Shown here: piece after piece, positions 43,888-51,822 of the stretch
Position numbering within the stretch: position 1 is the first letter of the stretch
Layout: every line of letters starts with the position of its first letter
Assembly: GCF_025770765.1 (NCBI RefSeq)
Contig: NZ_JANZKY010000012.1
Span: forward strand, 62,001 to 126,000
Origin: Propionivibrio soli
Lineage (GTDB): Bacteria > Pseudomonadota > Gammaproteobacteria > Burkholderiales > Rhodocyclaceae
DNA length: 64,000 nucleotides
Reading direction: 5' to 3'
Position numbers and translations under genes: made by a program
Notes under the pieces: model-generated
The model's database searches: none
What the model saw: only the letters and a program-made list of their open reading frames with translations
What the model was told of the DNA's origin: nothing

Positions 43888-45381
43888 ATGGCGTCACATG
43901 CAGGGAGAGGCAACGCGGGCAACTGTTGGTTGGTTTTCTTCATTCTCATCGCCAGCTGTTTTCCAGTCTTTGCAGCGCAGAATGGAGCGGAGGAGGAGGG
44001 TTCGGAACCGGCTTCGTTGCTACCTGGGGAAGCGCGATCAACTCTGCTGAAGACCAGCCTATTGTTAGCTGCCAAAGCCGAGGAGGACGCTGGTCCGGGG
44101 AGCCTAGGGTCGCTATTTGGCGACGATGAGGAGGTTCAGAAATCGCCGAAACAAGGGCAGGCGTCAGCGGCACAAGGGGGTGGGATAAAGGGATCGATCA
44201 GATTTGAAGCGGCAAGAACGGTCGCCTCGCCCGTGCATTGGTCGAAAATGCTTACACGCGCTGATCTAAGTTCTCAGGGGGATCTGGGTAACGGCGTCAA
44301 ATGGAAATCAGGCATACGCATTGGTTACGACGCTGTTTATGACCTCTATGACTTCTATCCCGGCCGGGTGAGACATGATCAACGCTATGACTTTTCTTTG
44401 CGTGAGAACTATCTAGACGTCAGTTCAGGGGACTGGGATTACCGATTAGGAAAGCAACACGTGGTATGGGGCGAGATGGTTGGTCTCTTCTTCGCCGATG
44501 TCGTATCGGCACGTGAAATGAGGGAATTCATCCTGCCTGAATTCGATACGATGCGAATTCCTCAGTGGGCTGCGCGAGCCGAGTATTTCAAGGATGATTA
44601 CCACGCAGAGTTGCTATGGATCCCCGTAGCCAGTTATGACAACGTTGGCAAACCGGGGGCCGAGTTTTTTCCATACCAGCCTCAGCCTGCCGGCGTGGCA
44701 GTTAGCTATCGCAACGAGGACCGGCCGTCGCGTTCCCTGTCTCATGGCAACTACGGGATACGCCTCTCTACTCTGAAGAACGGGTGGGACGTGTCTGGTT
44801 TTGCTTACAGCAGCATGGACGTTGCGCAGACCTTCTATCGCGATTCAGTTTCCGTTCCGGGAACGTTCATTTACCAGGCACGTCATGATCGCATTCAGCA
44901 GTACGGAGGAACACTCGCGAAGGACTTCGGCGATATTGTCCTCAAGGCGGAAGCGGTTTATACCCATGGACGGCAGTTTACCGTTCTAAGATTGGCAGAT
45001 GATAACGGCCTTGTTCCTCAGAACACGCTTGACTGGGCCGTCGGTTTGGATTTTTCACTTCCAGCCGATACACGGCTTAATGTCCAACTCTATCAACGCG
45101 ATTTCTTTTCTCACGACGCCGATTTACTTTACGAGCCGCGAGAAACCGGTTACAGCCTTCTTCTCAACCATAAATTCACGAATACGTTGGAAGCAGAGGC
45201 TCTATGGATAGCGAGCATCAACCGCACGGATTGGCTGTTCCGTCCTAAGCTGGTATGGAATTTCGAACGAAACTGGCGCCTCTCGGTCGGCGCGGACGTG
45301 TTTAAGGGGCCCGCCCTGGGCTTCTTTGGACGTTACGATGCTAAGGACCGCGTTTATTCTGAAGTGCGGTACAGCTTCTAA
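43888..45381 (+). CDS. DUF1302-type outer-membrane beta-barrel protein
   Basis: A 497-residue exported protein. The signal peptide (WLVFFILIASCFPVFAAQ) lies near residues 13-30. Residues 30-100 form a low-complexity, acidic linker, then a beta-barrel of alternating aromatic strands begins at GSIRFEAARTVASPV. SLRENYLDVSSGDWDYRLGKQHVVWGE and SAREMREFILPEFDTMRIP (abridged) resemble DUF1302 proteins. The C-terminus ends RVYSEVRYSF, a barrel-type terminal phenylalanine. With the LolA-like protein, ATPase and permeases it makes a plausible envelope export system. Function unknown. Confidence 0.8.
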   Translation: MASHAGRGNAGNCWLVFFILIASCFPVFAAQNGAEEEGSEPASLLPGEARSTLLKTSLLLAAKAEEDAGPGSLGSLFGDDEEVQKSPKQGQASAAQGGGIKGSIRFEAARTVASPVHWSKMLTRADLSSQGDLGNGVKWKSGIRIGYDAVYDLYDFYPGRVRHDQRYDFSLRENYLDVSSGDWDYRLGKQHVVWGEMVGLFFADVVSAREMREFILPEFDTMRIPQWAARAEYFKDDYHAELLWIPVASYDNVGKPGAEFFPYQPQPAGVAVSYRNEDRPSRSLSHGNYGIRLSTLKNGWDVSGFAYSSMDVAQTFYRDSVSVPGTFIYQARHDRIQQYGGTLAKDFGDIVLKAEAVYTHGRQFTVLRLADDNGLVPQNTLDWAVGLDFSLPADTRLNVQLYQRDFFSHDADLLYEPRETGYSLLLNHKFTNTLEAEALWIASINRTDWLFRPKLVWNFERNWRLSVGADVFKGPALGFFGRYDAKDRVYSEVRYSF

Positions 45382-45402
45382 CCCAGGCGTTTGCCACAGC
45401 AC

Positions 45403-45418
45403 TGTCGGAAAACTTTAC
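45403..45418 (+). promoter_or_regulatory. Candidate upstream activator element for PEP-CTERM gene
   Basis: TGTCGGAAAACTTTAC lies about 65-80 bases before the sigma-54-type promoter, the range used by enhancer-binding proteins. Read on the other strand it is GTAA-N8-GACA. A related but differently spaced GTAA-N6-GACA occurs upstream of the EPS operon (51913-51926). The assignment rests on position and partial resemblance only. Confidence 0.35.
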
Positions 45419-45480
45419 TTTCTTTTTTTTGACTTTTGGGGGTTTTTCGTAACCTATTGATTTTTAATTTATATTAAAGG

Positions 45481-45496
45481 TGGCATGGGGTGTGCT
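45481..45496 (+). promoter_or_regulatory. Sigma-54 (RpoN) -24/-12 promoter for PEP-CTERM gene
   Basis: TGGCATGGGGTGTGCT matches the TGGCACG-N4-TTGCW consensus at 10 of 12 positions, with the invariant GG (45482-45483) and GC (45494-45495) exactly 12 bases apart. Start would be near 45507, about 55 bases before the ATG at 45562. An AT-rich segment (45421-45480) directly upstream is suitable for DNA bending. Confidence 0.75.
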
Positions 45497-45561
45497 TATG
45501 TAGATCGCGCCAGCTCAAACAGTTGTCTGAGCGAGCCAAGAACCCTCTCGAGGAGATTTAC

Positions 45562-46335
45562 ATGAAGCAATTTGACCTACGCAAGAAAGTCTTGACCGCT
45601 GCTGTCGGCGCTGCGCTGGCGTTCGGAGCTGCCTCCCAAGCTTCCGCTGCTATTGCGCCGGTATTCACTTACGATTTTGATGGTGTGGCTGGCGGCTCAA
45701 CTGTAGTTGCAAACGGACTGTCCGGTGGTAGCGCAGAAATCCTGAATGTCACGAGTCCGACGACTTTCGCCGGTGGCGGTTATGTTCAGATCGACGCACT
45801 GAAATACCTCAGTTCGACCGTGCCGAACACCGGCTACTCGTCGACCGGGCTGTACGCCAAGTTTAATCTGACTAATACACTGGTCAGTGGCGCGTTGGGT
45901 GCGAGCGGCAGCACATACGTTCTAAATTCGTTGAACGTCAGCCTCTATTACGACGCAAACAAGAACAACACGTTTAGCCAAGCCACCGCGAGCGTCGGTA
46001 ATACTGGTGACGATGTCCTGCTGGCTCTCGGCTCCTTGGTTCCTGGAACGGGCACGGCAGGCCTGAGTACCACGTTTGGTGCTTTCCTCAACGCGCTTAC
46101 GCAGTTCTCGTTGACGGCTGACGGAGCGAAGTTCTTTATTTCACCAGTTCCCTTCTATACGCTGGCATTTGAAGGCTTCAACAGCACCGGTAATAGCTGG
46201 ACGTTTAACGGACAGACCTTGACGATCGGCAACGCGACGGGCGTTATCGACTTCCAAAAGGTTCCTGAGCCTGGCTCACTGGCTTTGCTGGGCCTTGGCC
46301 TGGTTGGCTTGGCAGCGAAGCGTCGTCGCAAGTAA
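45562..46335 (+). CDS. PEP-CTERM sorting domain-containing protein
   Basis: A 257-residue exported surface protein. N-terminal signal peptide VLTAAVGAALAFGAASQASA; body rich in G, S, T and N with few charged residues (threonine/serine glycosylation-like composition); C-terminal tripartite sorting signal: VPEPGSLALLGLGLVGLAAKRRRK, i.e. PEP box, hydrophobic helix, basic end (given in two parts: VPEPGS and AAKRRRK). XrtA exosortase would cut after the PEP motif. ATG at 45562 has CGAGGAGATTTAC in front. It has its own sigma-54-type promoter and terminator, so it is a single-gene transcript. Similar in size to PepA-type floc proteins, but identity is not claimed. Confidence 0.92.
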   Translation: MKQFDLRKKVLTAAVGAALAFGAASQASAAIAPVFTYDFDGVAGGSTVVANGLSGGSAEILNVTSPTTFAGGGYVQIDALKYLSSTVPNTGYSSTGLYAKFNLTNTLVSGALGASGSTYVLNSLNVSLYYDANKNNTFSQATASVGNTGDDVLLALGSLVPGTGTAGLSTTFGAFLNALTQFSLTADGAKFFISPVPFYTLAFEGFNSTGNSWTFNGQTLTIGNATGVIDFQKVPEPGSLALLGLGLVGLAAKRRRK

Positions 46336-46360
46336 GCCTGTTAAAGACCTTCACTTAAGG

Positions 46361-46395
46361 ACCTCCATCCCGAACGGGGTGGAGGTTTTTGTTTT
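46361..46395 (+). terminator. Rho-independent terminator of PEP-CTERM gene
   Basis: ACCTCCATCCC-GAAC-GGGGTGGAGGT is an 11-bp stem (one T-G wobble) with a GAAC tetraloop, followed by TTTTTGTTTT. It is the clearest intrinsic terminator in the window and separates the PEP-CTERM gene from the methyltransferase. Confidence 0.9.
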
Positions 46396-46406
46396 ATAGT
46401 AAGCGC

Positions 46407-47282
46407 ATGCCAAGACTATCTTTGCTTCCTGTCATGGTTCGGGAGATGTTTGGCGAGCGGAAGTTTCCGCGCGAGCCAGAACCTGATCTCGTGATGGACG
46501 ATCCTGAGCAGGTGGCCGCGTATTCTTACGCTGGCCGTATCGACGGGGTTATGTCCGCGGCTTACCTCTATCACTCTGCTCAGATCAGTCAGACGATACA
46601 CGGATGCGCAAAGGTTCTTGACTTGGGCTGCGGCCCTGCAACTCAGCTCGGGCAGGTTGCTCAACTTAATCCTGACATTTCATTTCTTGGCGTCGATTTG
46701 TCGGCAACGATGCTCGATAGCGCGAGAAAGCATGCTGCTGCGCTATCCCTGCCTAATGTCGGTTTTCAGGTTGAAGACATTACCCAGCTCGAAGGGATTA
46801 GCGATCAGAGTGTTGACGCAGTGATTTCCACAATGGCGGTGCATCACCTTCCCACCAGAGATTTACTCGATAAGTGTTTCCAACAGATAGCCCGAGTTCT
46901 GAAACCGGGGGGGGCGGTTTACCTAACGGATTTTGGGCGGCTCAAATCTCTCAAGTCGGTGTTGTTTTTTGCCTATATGAACGCCGAGCACCAGCCACAT
47001 CTTTTTTCGCTTGATTACGAGCGTTCCTTGCGTGCTGCTTTTCTGCTCGACGATTTCGAGGATTGTGCGGGGAAGTTTTTGCCCTCATCTGTTAAGGTGC
47101 AGAGCACGTTCAGAGTGCCTTTCCTGGTGATGCTCAAAACGCCATCGAGGGCACTGCCGCCGGCGCTCGTTGAGCGATTGAGAGAGTTGAGAAGGACGTT
47201 GCCGCAGAAGTATCGGTCCGATCTTGATGAATTGCGATTTTTCTGCAAACTTGGCGGGGTCGATCCCGATCCGTTTGGGTGA
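46407..47282 (+). CDS. Class I SAM-dependent methyltransferase
   Basis: A 291-residue methyltransferase. Motif I is VLDLGCGPATQLGQVA (about residue 75), motif II FLGVDLSATML, motif III-like DAVISTMAVHHLP, motif IV RVLKPGGAVYLTDFGRLKS. The fold is that of UbiE/small-molecule methyltransferases. The N-terminal ~60 residues and the C-terminal tail are less typical. ATG at 46407 is chosen; a TTG at 46389 lies inside the terminator tract. The neighbouring nitroreductase-like gene starts 49 bases after its stop on the same strand. Substrate unknown. Confidence 0.85.
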   Translation: MPRLSLLPVMVREMFGERKFPREPEPDLVMDDPEQVAAYSYAGRIDGVMSAAYLYHSAQISQTIHGCAKVLDLGCGPATQLGQVAQLNPDISFLGVDLSATMLDSARKHAAALSLPNVGFQVEDITQLEGISDQSVDAVISTMAVHHLPTRDLLDKCFQQIARVLKPGGAVYLTDFGRLKSLKSVLFFAYMNAEHQPHLFSLDYERSLRAAFLLDDFEDCAGKFLPSSVKVQSTFRVPFLVMLKTPSRALPPALVERLRELRRTLPQKYRSDLDELRFFCKLGGVDPDPFG

Positions 47283-47331
47283 CGTTCATCCTGCCTTATC
47301 TCGACCTGCCGTCCTAGAAAGACCGCGTCAA

Positions 47332-48384
47332 ATGCCATCCGAGACTGCGCGTTTCCTTGCTACAACCGCTCGCGCGGCTCCTTCTGCAGATAATTCCCAG
47401 CCCCTTCGGTTCGAGTGGGACGGAGTGCGATTCACCGTTCTGTTTGACAATGTTCGCTGTGCAGCCAAACTGTTCGGGGCGGAATCTCACCCCACGCTAC
47501 TGACGGTGGGCGCGTGCTTTGAGAACTTGGACTCGGCGGTCAAAGCTATGGGTTCTGGGGGACGGTGGGAGTACTCCCAGGTCGGGTCGGGTTCCGTCGC
47601 CTACGGGAATTTGGTGATTGAGTCGCCGCCCTCGCAACCCTTACCACTGCACTTGCCGCTTTTTCAAAGGCACACGAACCGTTTTCCATACCGAGCCTCG
47701 CCTGTTCCGGAAGCGATCGTTTCGAGAGTCGGCGAGTTTCGTCGTGGGCAAGCACGTATCGTTTTTCTGCGTGACGCAGAGAGAAAGAAAATGCTGGTTA
47801 GCACCGTGCGAGAGGCGGCCGAAGTGCGCTTCCGTACGCGTGAGTTGCATGAATGGCTGATGGACAGCCTTCGTTTTACCTCTGCAGAAGCTGAGCAAGG
47901 CGATGGCCTCGATATTGAGACCGTGGATTTGCCTCCAGGAGGAAAGGCCTTCCTGCGCTTAACTCGCCCGTGGCATCGCATGGCTTGGCTCAATCAACTC
48001 GGCGTGTACAAAGGCTTGGCATTAGCTGAGACAAGATTGCTGAAGAGCTCTCCGGTACTTGCCTGCATCGTTGGCAAGACCGACTGGGATGGCGTCGTTG
48101 AAGCAGGGCGCTTACTCTGTGCGACATGGAGCAGCCTTAATACAGAAGGCCTGGCTGTACACCCGTACTATGTCGTCACGGACCAGTTGTCCCGCCTAAA
48201 AGCGAACAAGGTTCATCCGTCCATGGACAATGCCGTTCGCCGGATCGATCAAACGGTCCGTCAATTGCTGGAACTTGGCTCGGACGAGCAATTGCACATG
48301 ATTCTGCGGGTGGGGTACCCGAGTAAGGCGCCGGTTCGCTCTCGACGGTTACCGTTGGATTTGGTTTATCAAGACCTGAGCTAG
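47332..48384 (+). CDS. Nitroreductase-family protein (Acg/Rv3131-like)
   Basis: A 350-residue flavin-fold protein. The N-terminal ETARFLATTARAAPSADNSQPLRFEWDG (abridged) is the nitroreductase start: xxARxAPSxxNxQPWRF. Other family stretches include LLTVGACFENLDSAVKAMG, HRMAWLNQLGVYKGLA and GRLLCATWSSLNTEGLAVHPYYV. The layout matches the Acg-like nitroreductases, in which the flavin-binding residues are often altered, so FMN binding is not certain. ATG at 47332 is the only usable start. It converges on the ThiF gene; in mycobacteria (Rv1355c) a ThiF and a nitroreductase domain are fused, which suggests a working pair. Confidence 0.75.
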   Translation: MPSETARFLATTARAAPSADNSQPLRFEWDGVRFTVLFDNVRCAAKLFGAESHPTLLTVGACFENLDSAVKAMGSGGRWEYSQVGSGSVAYGNLVIESPPSQPLPLHLPLFQRHTNRFPYRASPVPEAIVSRVGEFRRGQARIVFLRDAERKKMLVSTVREAAEVRFRTRELHEWLMDSLRFTSAEAEQGDGLDIETVDLPPGGKAFLRLTRPWHRMAWLNQLGVYKGLALAETRLLKSSPVLACIVGKTDWDGVVEAGRLLCATWSSLNTEGLAVHPYYVVTDQLSRLKANKVHPSMDNAVRRIDQTVRQLLELGSDEQLHMILRVGYPSKAPVRSRRLPLDLVYQDLS

Positions 48385-48426
48385 CTGACTTCCTTGGCAC
48401 CCCAGATGGTGGCTCGGTACGTTTCT

Positions 48427-49293
48427 TTAGCTGCTCTTAGGCGCGAGTTGCCTTTTGACGAGCGTGATCATGAGACGTTGTAGCGGGTTGCGGTGACCCC
48501 AGGGCCGCCAGGTGGTCGTGTATCGCATCCGATACCCGTCAAATTGGCTCGCCCGCGGTGCGACGAGGACGCCTCCTCGACCGAGGATGAGCTTAAGCGT
48601 TTCGATAGCGGCCACCCCGGCACAAAGCTGACAAGCCGCTATGCTCGACGGACCACGACGCTCCGCCAAGTTGACCCGTGACATGTCCGCTACATATCCA
48701 CGCTGCAGCATTGCGGGCGAGAGACCAACAAGAAAACGGACGGCCATCTCCTGTTCGTCGCATCCTTCAAATCCGAAATACTCTTCGAACGGCATGCCGC
48801 CTGGCGCGAAAACGAGCAACGCCGTTCCCATTCCGAGCGGTGCCGCTGTTACAACCGGGATTCCCTTTTTCTCGCATGCGGCGAACGTAAGGCGTCGCGC
48901 GTCGAACGCAAAAAAATCAAGCCCGTCGACATACACATCCACGCCTTCGAGAAATGCGTCAATCGAATCGGCTTTTATGCCTCCCGGAAAAGTGAGCAGC
49001 TCCATCTCGGGATTGATATCCCTGGCCATTTCGGCAAGGACGTCGAGTTTGGGGCGGCCCAACGTGGGGACTGTTGCCCCGACTTGCCGGTTGAAATTGG
49101 CGATGTCAAAAACGTCGAAGTCGGCGATCGAGAATCGCCCGATTCCAAGCCGGGCGAGGGTCAACAAGTGAACCCCTCCGACGCCGCCTAATCCACCGAC
49201 GGCAACCTTGGCCCGTCGCAGTTTTTCCTGTTCGGTTTCGGTCACCCAACCGATATTGCGCGAAAAAGCCTTGTCGTAATCGAAGGTTTGCAT
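48427..49293 (-). CDS. ThiF/E1-like adenylyltransferase family protein
   Basis: A 288-residue Rossmann protein of the ThiF/MoeB/E1 superfamily. VAVGGLGGVGGVHLLTLARLG is the ATP-binding glycine loop, DFDVFDIANFNRQVGA the conserved D-x-N-x-N-R-Q region, and VDGLDFFAFDARR the switch segment. The CxxC zinc pairs of MoeB are absent and no clear crossover cysteine like that of E1 enzymes is visible. It is therefore not a standard MoeB or ThiF. Start ATG at 49293; divergent from the permeases and convergent with the nitroreductase-like gene (42 bases apart). Confidence 0.85.
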   Translation of the reverse strand: MQTFDYDKAFSRNIGWVTETEQEKLRRAKVAVGGLGGVGGVHLLTLARLGIGRFSIADFDVFDIANFNRQVGATVPTLGRPKLDVLAEMARDINPEMELLTFPGGIKADSIDAFLEGVDVYVDGLDFFAFDARRLTFAACEKKGIPVVTAAPLGMGTALLVFAPGGMPFEEYFGFEGCDEQEMAVRFLVGLSPAMLQRGYVADMSRVNLAERRGPSSIAACQLCAGVAAIETLKLILGRGGVLVAPRASQFDGYRMRYTTTWRPWGHRNPLQRLMITLVKRQLAPKSS

Positions 49294-49313
49294 GGAATTC
49301 GCTCGATATTGGT

Positions 49314-49327
49314 TTATCGTATGATAA
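49314..49327. promoter_or_regulatory. Inverted repeat in ThiF/permease divergent spacer
   Basis: TTATC-GTAT-GATAA, a 5-base inverted repeat, sits in the 70-base spacer between the divergent ThiF and permease genes. It has the form of an operator half-site pair, but it is short and could be chance. Confidence 0.3.
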
Positions 49328-49363
49328 CAACCCTGGCCTCCGCCTCAACAGAGCGCGCAACCG

Positions 49364-50593
49364 ATGAACAGTGTAGCTGCAGAGTTCCGCCTGGCGGCAC
49401 GTAACCTCCGGCGTAACACCCGAAGAACGCTGGTGGCCACGCTAACTGTAGCGTTCGGCATCGTGGCCTTTCTGCTCGCGGGAGGGTTCATCGCGTGGGT
49501 CTTCGAGCAAATGCGGGAAGCGACAATCCACTCGCAACTCGGCCATTTCCAAATTGTACGCCCAGGGTTCTTCGAGAAGGGGATCGCCGACCCTTACGCT
49601 TACCTGCTTCCCGACCAGTCGGTTGAGCAACAAAAGGTGGAGCGCTTGGAGAGTTTCAAGGGCCTCGCACCGCGGCTTACCTTCAGTGGCCTCGTAAGCC
49701 GCGGAGAGACGACGATCGCATTCATCGGCGATGGGATTGATCCAGTCAGAGAGAAACCCATCAGCAGTAGCGTAACGGTAGTTAGCGGTCATGATCTGAA
49801 GGATGCGAACGAGCGGGCCGTCCTCCTCGGCGAAGGACTGGCGGCCGCTATGGGAGTGAAGGTTGGGGATATGGTCGTTCTGCTTGCGACAGCGGCTAAC
49901 GGAAGCCCGAGCGCCGTGGAGGTGGTCGTCGCCGGGACGTTTGCAACGAGCGCCAAGGAATATGACGATAGTGCGCTCCGGCTGCCGATCGGTGTTGCGA
50001 GACGGCTCATGAAAGTCCAAGGCGCTACATCGTGGGTCGTTCTGTTGGACGATACCAAGAAAACCGATACTGCCATTGCGACGATTTCTGACCAGCTGCC
50101 AGCCAAGGAGTTCGAGATCGTGCCTTGGCACGCGCTGGCCGATTTCTACAACAAGACAGTTGTCCTGTTTTCCAAGCAGGTCAGCGTCGTCAAGTTCATT
50201 ATTGGCGTCATCATTGTGCTCACCATTTCGAATACCCTGATGATGAGCGTTCTTGAACGCACGACCGAAATTGGAACCAGTCTCGCGATAGGGCAGAGGC
50301 GAGCGACGATTCTGCGCATGTTCGTGGCCGAAGGAACGCTCATCGGTATCGTCGGTGGCCTCCTCGGAGTGCTGCTCGGCTATGCGTTCGCGTCTGCCAT
50401 ATCCGCCGTGGGAATACCCATGCCCCCGCCACCTGGGATGGCACGCGGCTTTATGGGGGAGATCCTGGTCGTCCCTGGCCTCGCTGTTGATGGATTTGTT
50501 CTGGCGCTGATTACTACGTTCGCCGCCAGCTTGCTGCCGGCGTGGAAGGCGAGCCGCATGAATATCGTCGATGCATTACGGTACAACCAATGA
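49364..50593 (+). CDS. FtsX-like ABC transporter permease (first of a pair)
   Basis: A 409-residue inner-membrane permease in the MacB/LolC fold: N-terminal helix (TLTVAFGIVAFLLAGGFIAWV), a large periplasmic domain (about residues 45-270), then three C-terminal helices (FIIGVIIVLTISNTLMMSVLERTTEIG, then GTLIGIVGGLLGVLLGYAFA, then the last near residue 370). The FtsX signature LERTTEIGTSLAIGQRRATI is intact. The loop IPMPPPPGMARGF is shared with the next protein. It would pair with the LolD-type ATPase at 43113. ATGA overlap with the second permease. Confidence 0.92.
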   Translation: MNSVAAEFRLAARNLRRNTRRTLVATLTVAFGIVAFLLAGGFIAWVFEQMREATIHSQLGHFQIVRPGFFEKGIADPYAYLLPDQSVEQQKVERLESFKGLAPRLTFSGLVSRGETTIAFIGDGIDPVREKPISSSVTVVSGHDLKDANERAVLLGEGLAAAMGVKVGDMVVLLATAANGSPSAVEVVVAGTFATSAKEYDDSALRLPIGVARRLMKVQGATSWVVLLDDTKKTDTAIATISDQLPAKEFEIVPWHALADFYNKTVVLFSKQVSVVKFIIGVIIVLTISNTLMMSVLERTTEIGTSLAIGQRRATILRMFVAEGTLIGIVGGLLGVLLGYAFASAISAVGIPMPPPPGMARGFMGEILVVPGLAVDGFVLALITTFAASLLPAWKASRMNIVDALRYNQ

Positions 50594-51822
50594 GTATCGT
50601 TTCCGTGCAACGAGCCGCCTTCGCTCTTCGCAACGTGTTCCGACAACGTGTCCGGTCTGCTGCGACCTTGGCCGCGATCGGTCTTGGCGTGGCCGGGCTC
50701 ATCCTCGCCGGTGGCTTTGTTCAAGACATTTTTTTTCAACTTGGAGAGGCGGTCATCCATTCTCAGAGTGGCCATATTCAGATTTCGCGCCTCGGTTATC
50801 GAGAAGGGCGGGTTCGATCCCCAGAGGCTTTTTTGATTGATCAGCCGGATCAACTGAAACGGTCGCTATTAACGGAACACGGCGTGCACCAAGTGCTCGA
50901 GCGCTTGAGCTTCACAGGAGTAATTAATAACGGAAAGCGGGATCTTGGGATCATTGGGGAAGGAGTTGAGCCGGACGCCGAAGCCGAACTCGGGACCTAT
51001 CTTCGCTACGTCGAAGGGCGAGCGTTGAAGAACAGCGATGCAGACGGGATTGTGCTCGGGCAAGGTGTTGCAAAGTCGCTTGGCCTAAAAGCTGGGGACC
51101 GTGCAAACCTTGTCATCAGCCTGCCGGAAGGGGCGGTCAATACGCTGGACTTTGAAGTTGTTGGAGTATTCCAGAGTTTCTCCAAGGACTTCGATGCGCG
51201 TGCTGTGCGGATACCGCTTGCCGCAGCACGGACGCTGATGGACAACGCTTCCGCGCATGTTTTGGTTGTCGTTCTCGACAAGACGGAGGATACCGATCTG
51301 GTTCTCGACAGGCTGCGAGCTCGATTGAGCGGGAACGAATATGAGCTGGTTTCTTGGCGGAGCCTCTCGGATTTCTATGAGAAGACGCTCAAACTCTACG
51401 ATCGCCAGTTTGGCGTGTTGCGCCTCATCATCCTGTTGATGGTTCTTCTCAGCGTAGCGAACAGCGTAAACATGACACTCTTCGAGCGCACTCGTGAGTT
51501 CGGTACCATGCTCGCGATTGGCGATCGTCCCGGGACGGTGTTTCAACTTGTCGTTACTGAAAACGCGCTGATAGGCCTTATCGGAGCGGGGTTTGGAATA
51601 GCGGTTGGTTGCGCCGCCGCCTTGGCGATTTCTGCAATCGGCATCCCGATGCCGCCGCCCCCCAACTCAAACCTCAACTATACGGCGTTTATTCGCCTCG
51701 TCCCGCTTGATGTTCTTGTGGCTGGGACTGTTGGTTTTGCTGCTGCGCTACTTGCGGCCCTGATGCCGGCATGGCGCGTGTCGCGCATGAAGGTCGTAGA
51801 TGCTCTTCGTCATGGCGTTTAA
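50590..51822 (+). CDS. FtsX-like ABC transporter permease (second of a pair)
   Basis: A 410-residue paralogue of the preceding permease, with the same order: helix 1 (AAIGLGVAGLILAGGFVQDIFF), periplasmic domain, FERTREFGTMLAIGDRPGTV, two helices with IPMPPPPNSNLNY between them, and the C-terminal SRMKVVDALRHGV (the first ends SRMNIVDALRYNQ). The pair therefore arose by tandem duplication and probably forms a heterodimer like LolC/LolE. ATG at 50590 overlaps the preceding stop. No ATPase follows. Confidence 0.92.
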   Translation: MSIVSVQRAAFALRNVFRQRVRSAATLAAIGLGVAGLILAGGFVQDIFFQLGEAVIHSQSGHIQISRLGYREGRVRSPEAFLIDQPDQLKRSLLTEHGVHQVLERLSFTGVINNGKRDLGIIGEGVEPDAEAELGTYLRYVEGRALKNSDADGIVLGQGVAKSLGLKAGDRANLVISLPEGAVNTLDFEVVGVFQSFSKDFDARAVRIPLAAARTLMDNASAHVLVVVLDKTEDTDLVLDRLRARLSGNEYELVSWRSLSDFYEKTLKLYDRQFGVLRLIILLMVLLSVANSVNMTLFERTREFGTMLAIGDRPGTVFQLVVTENALIGLIGAGFGIAVGCAAALAISAIGIPMPPPPNSNLNYTAFIRLVPLDVLVAGTVGFAAALLAALMPAWRVSRMKVVDALRHGV

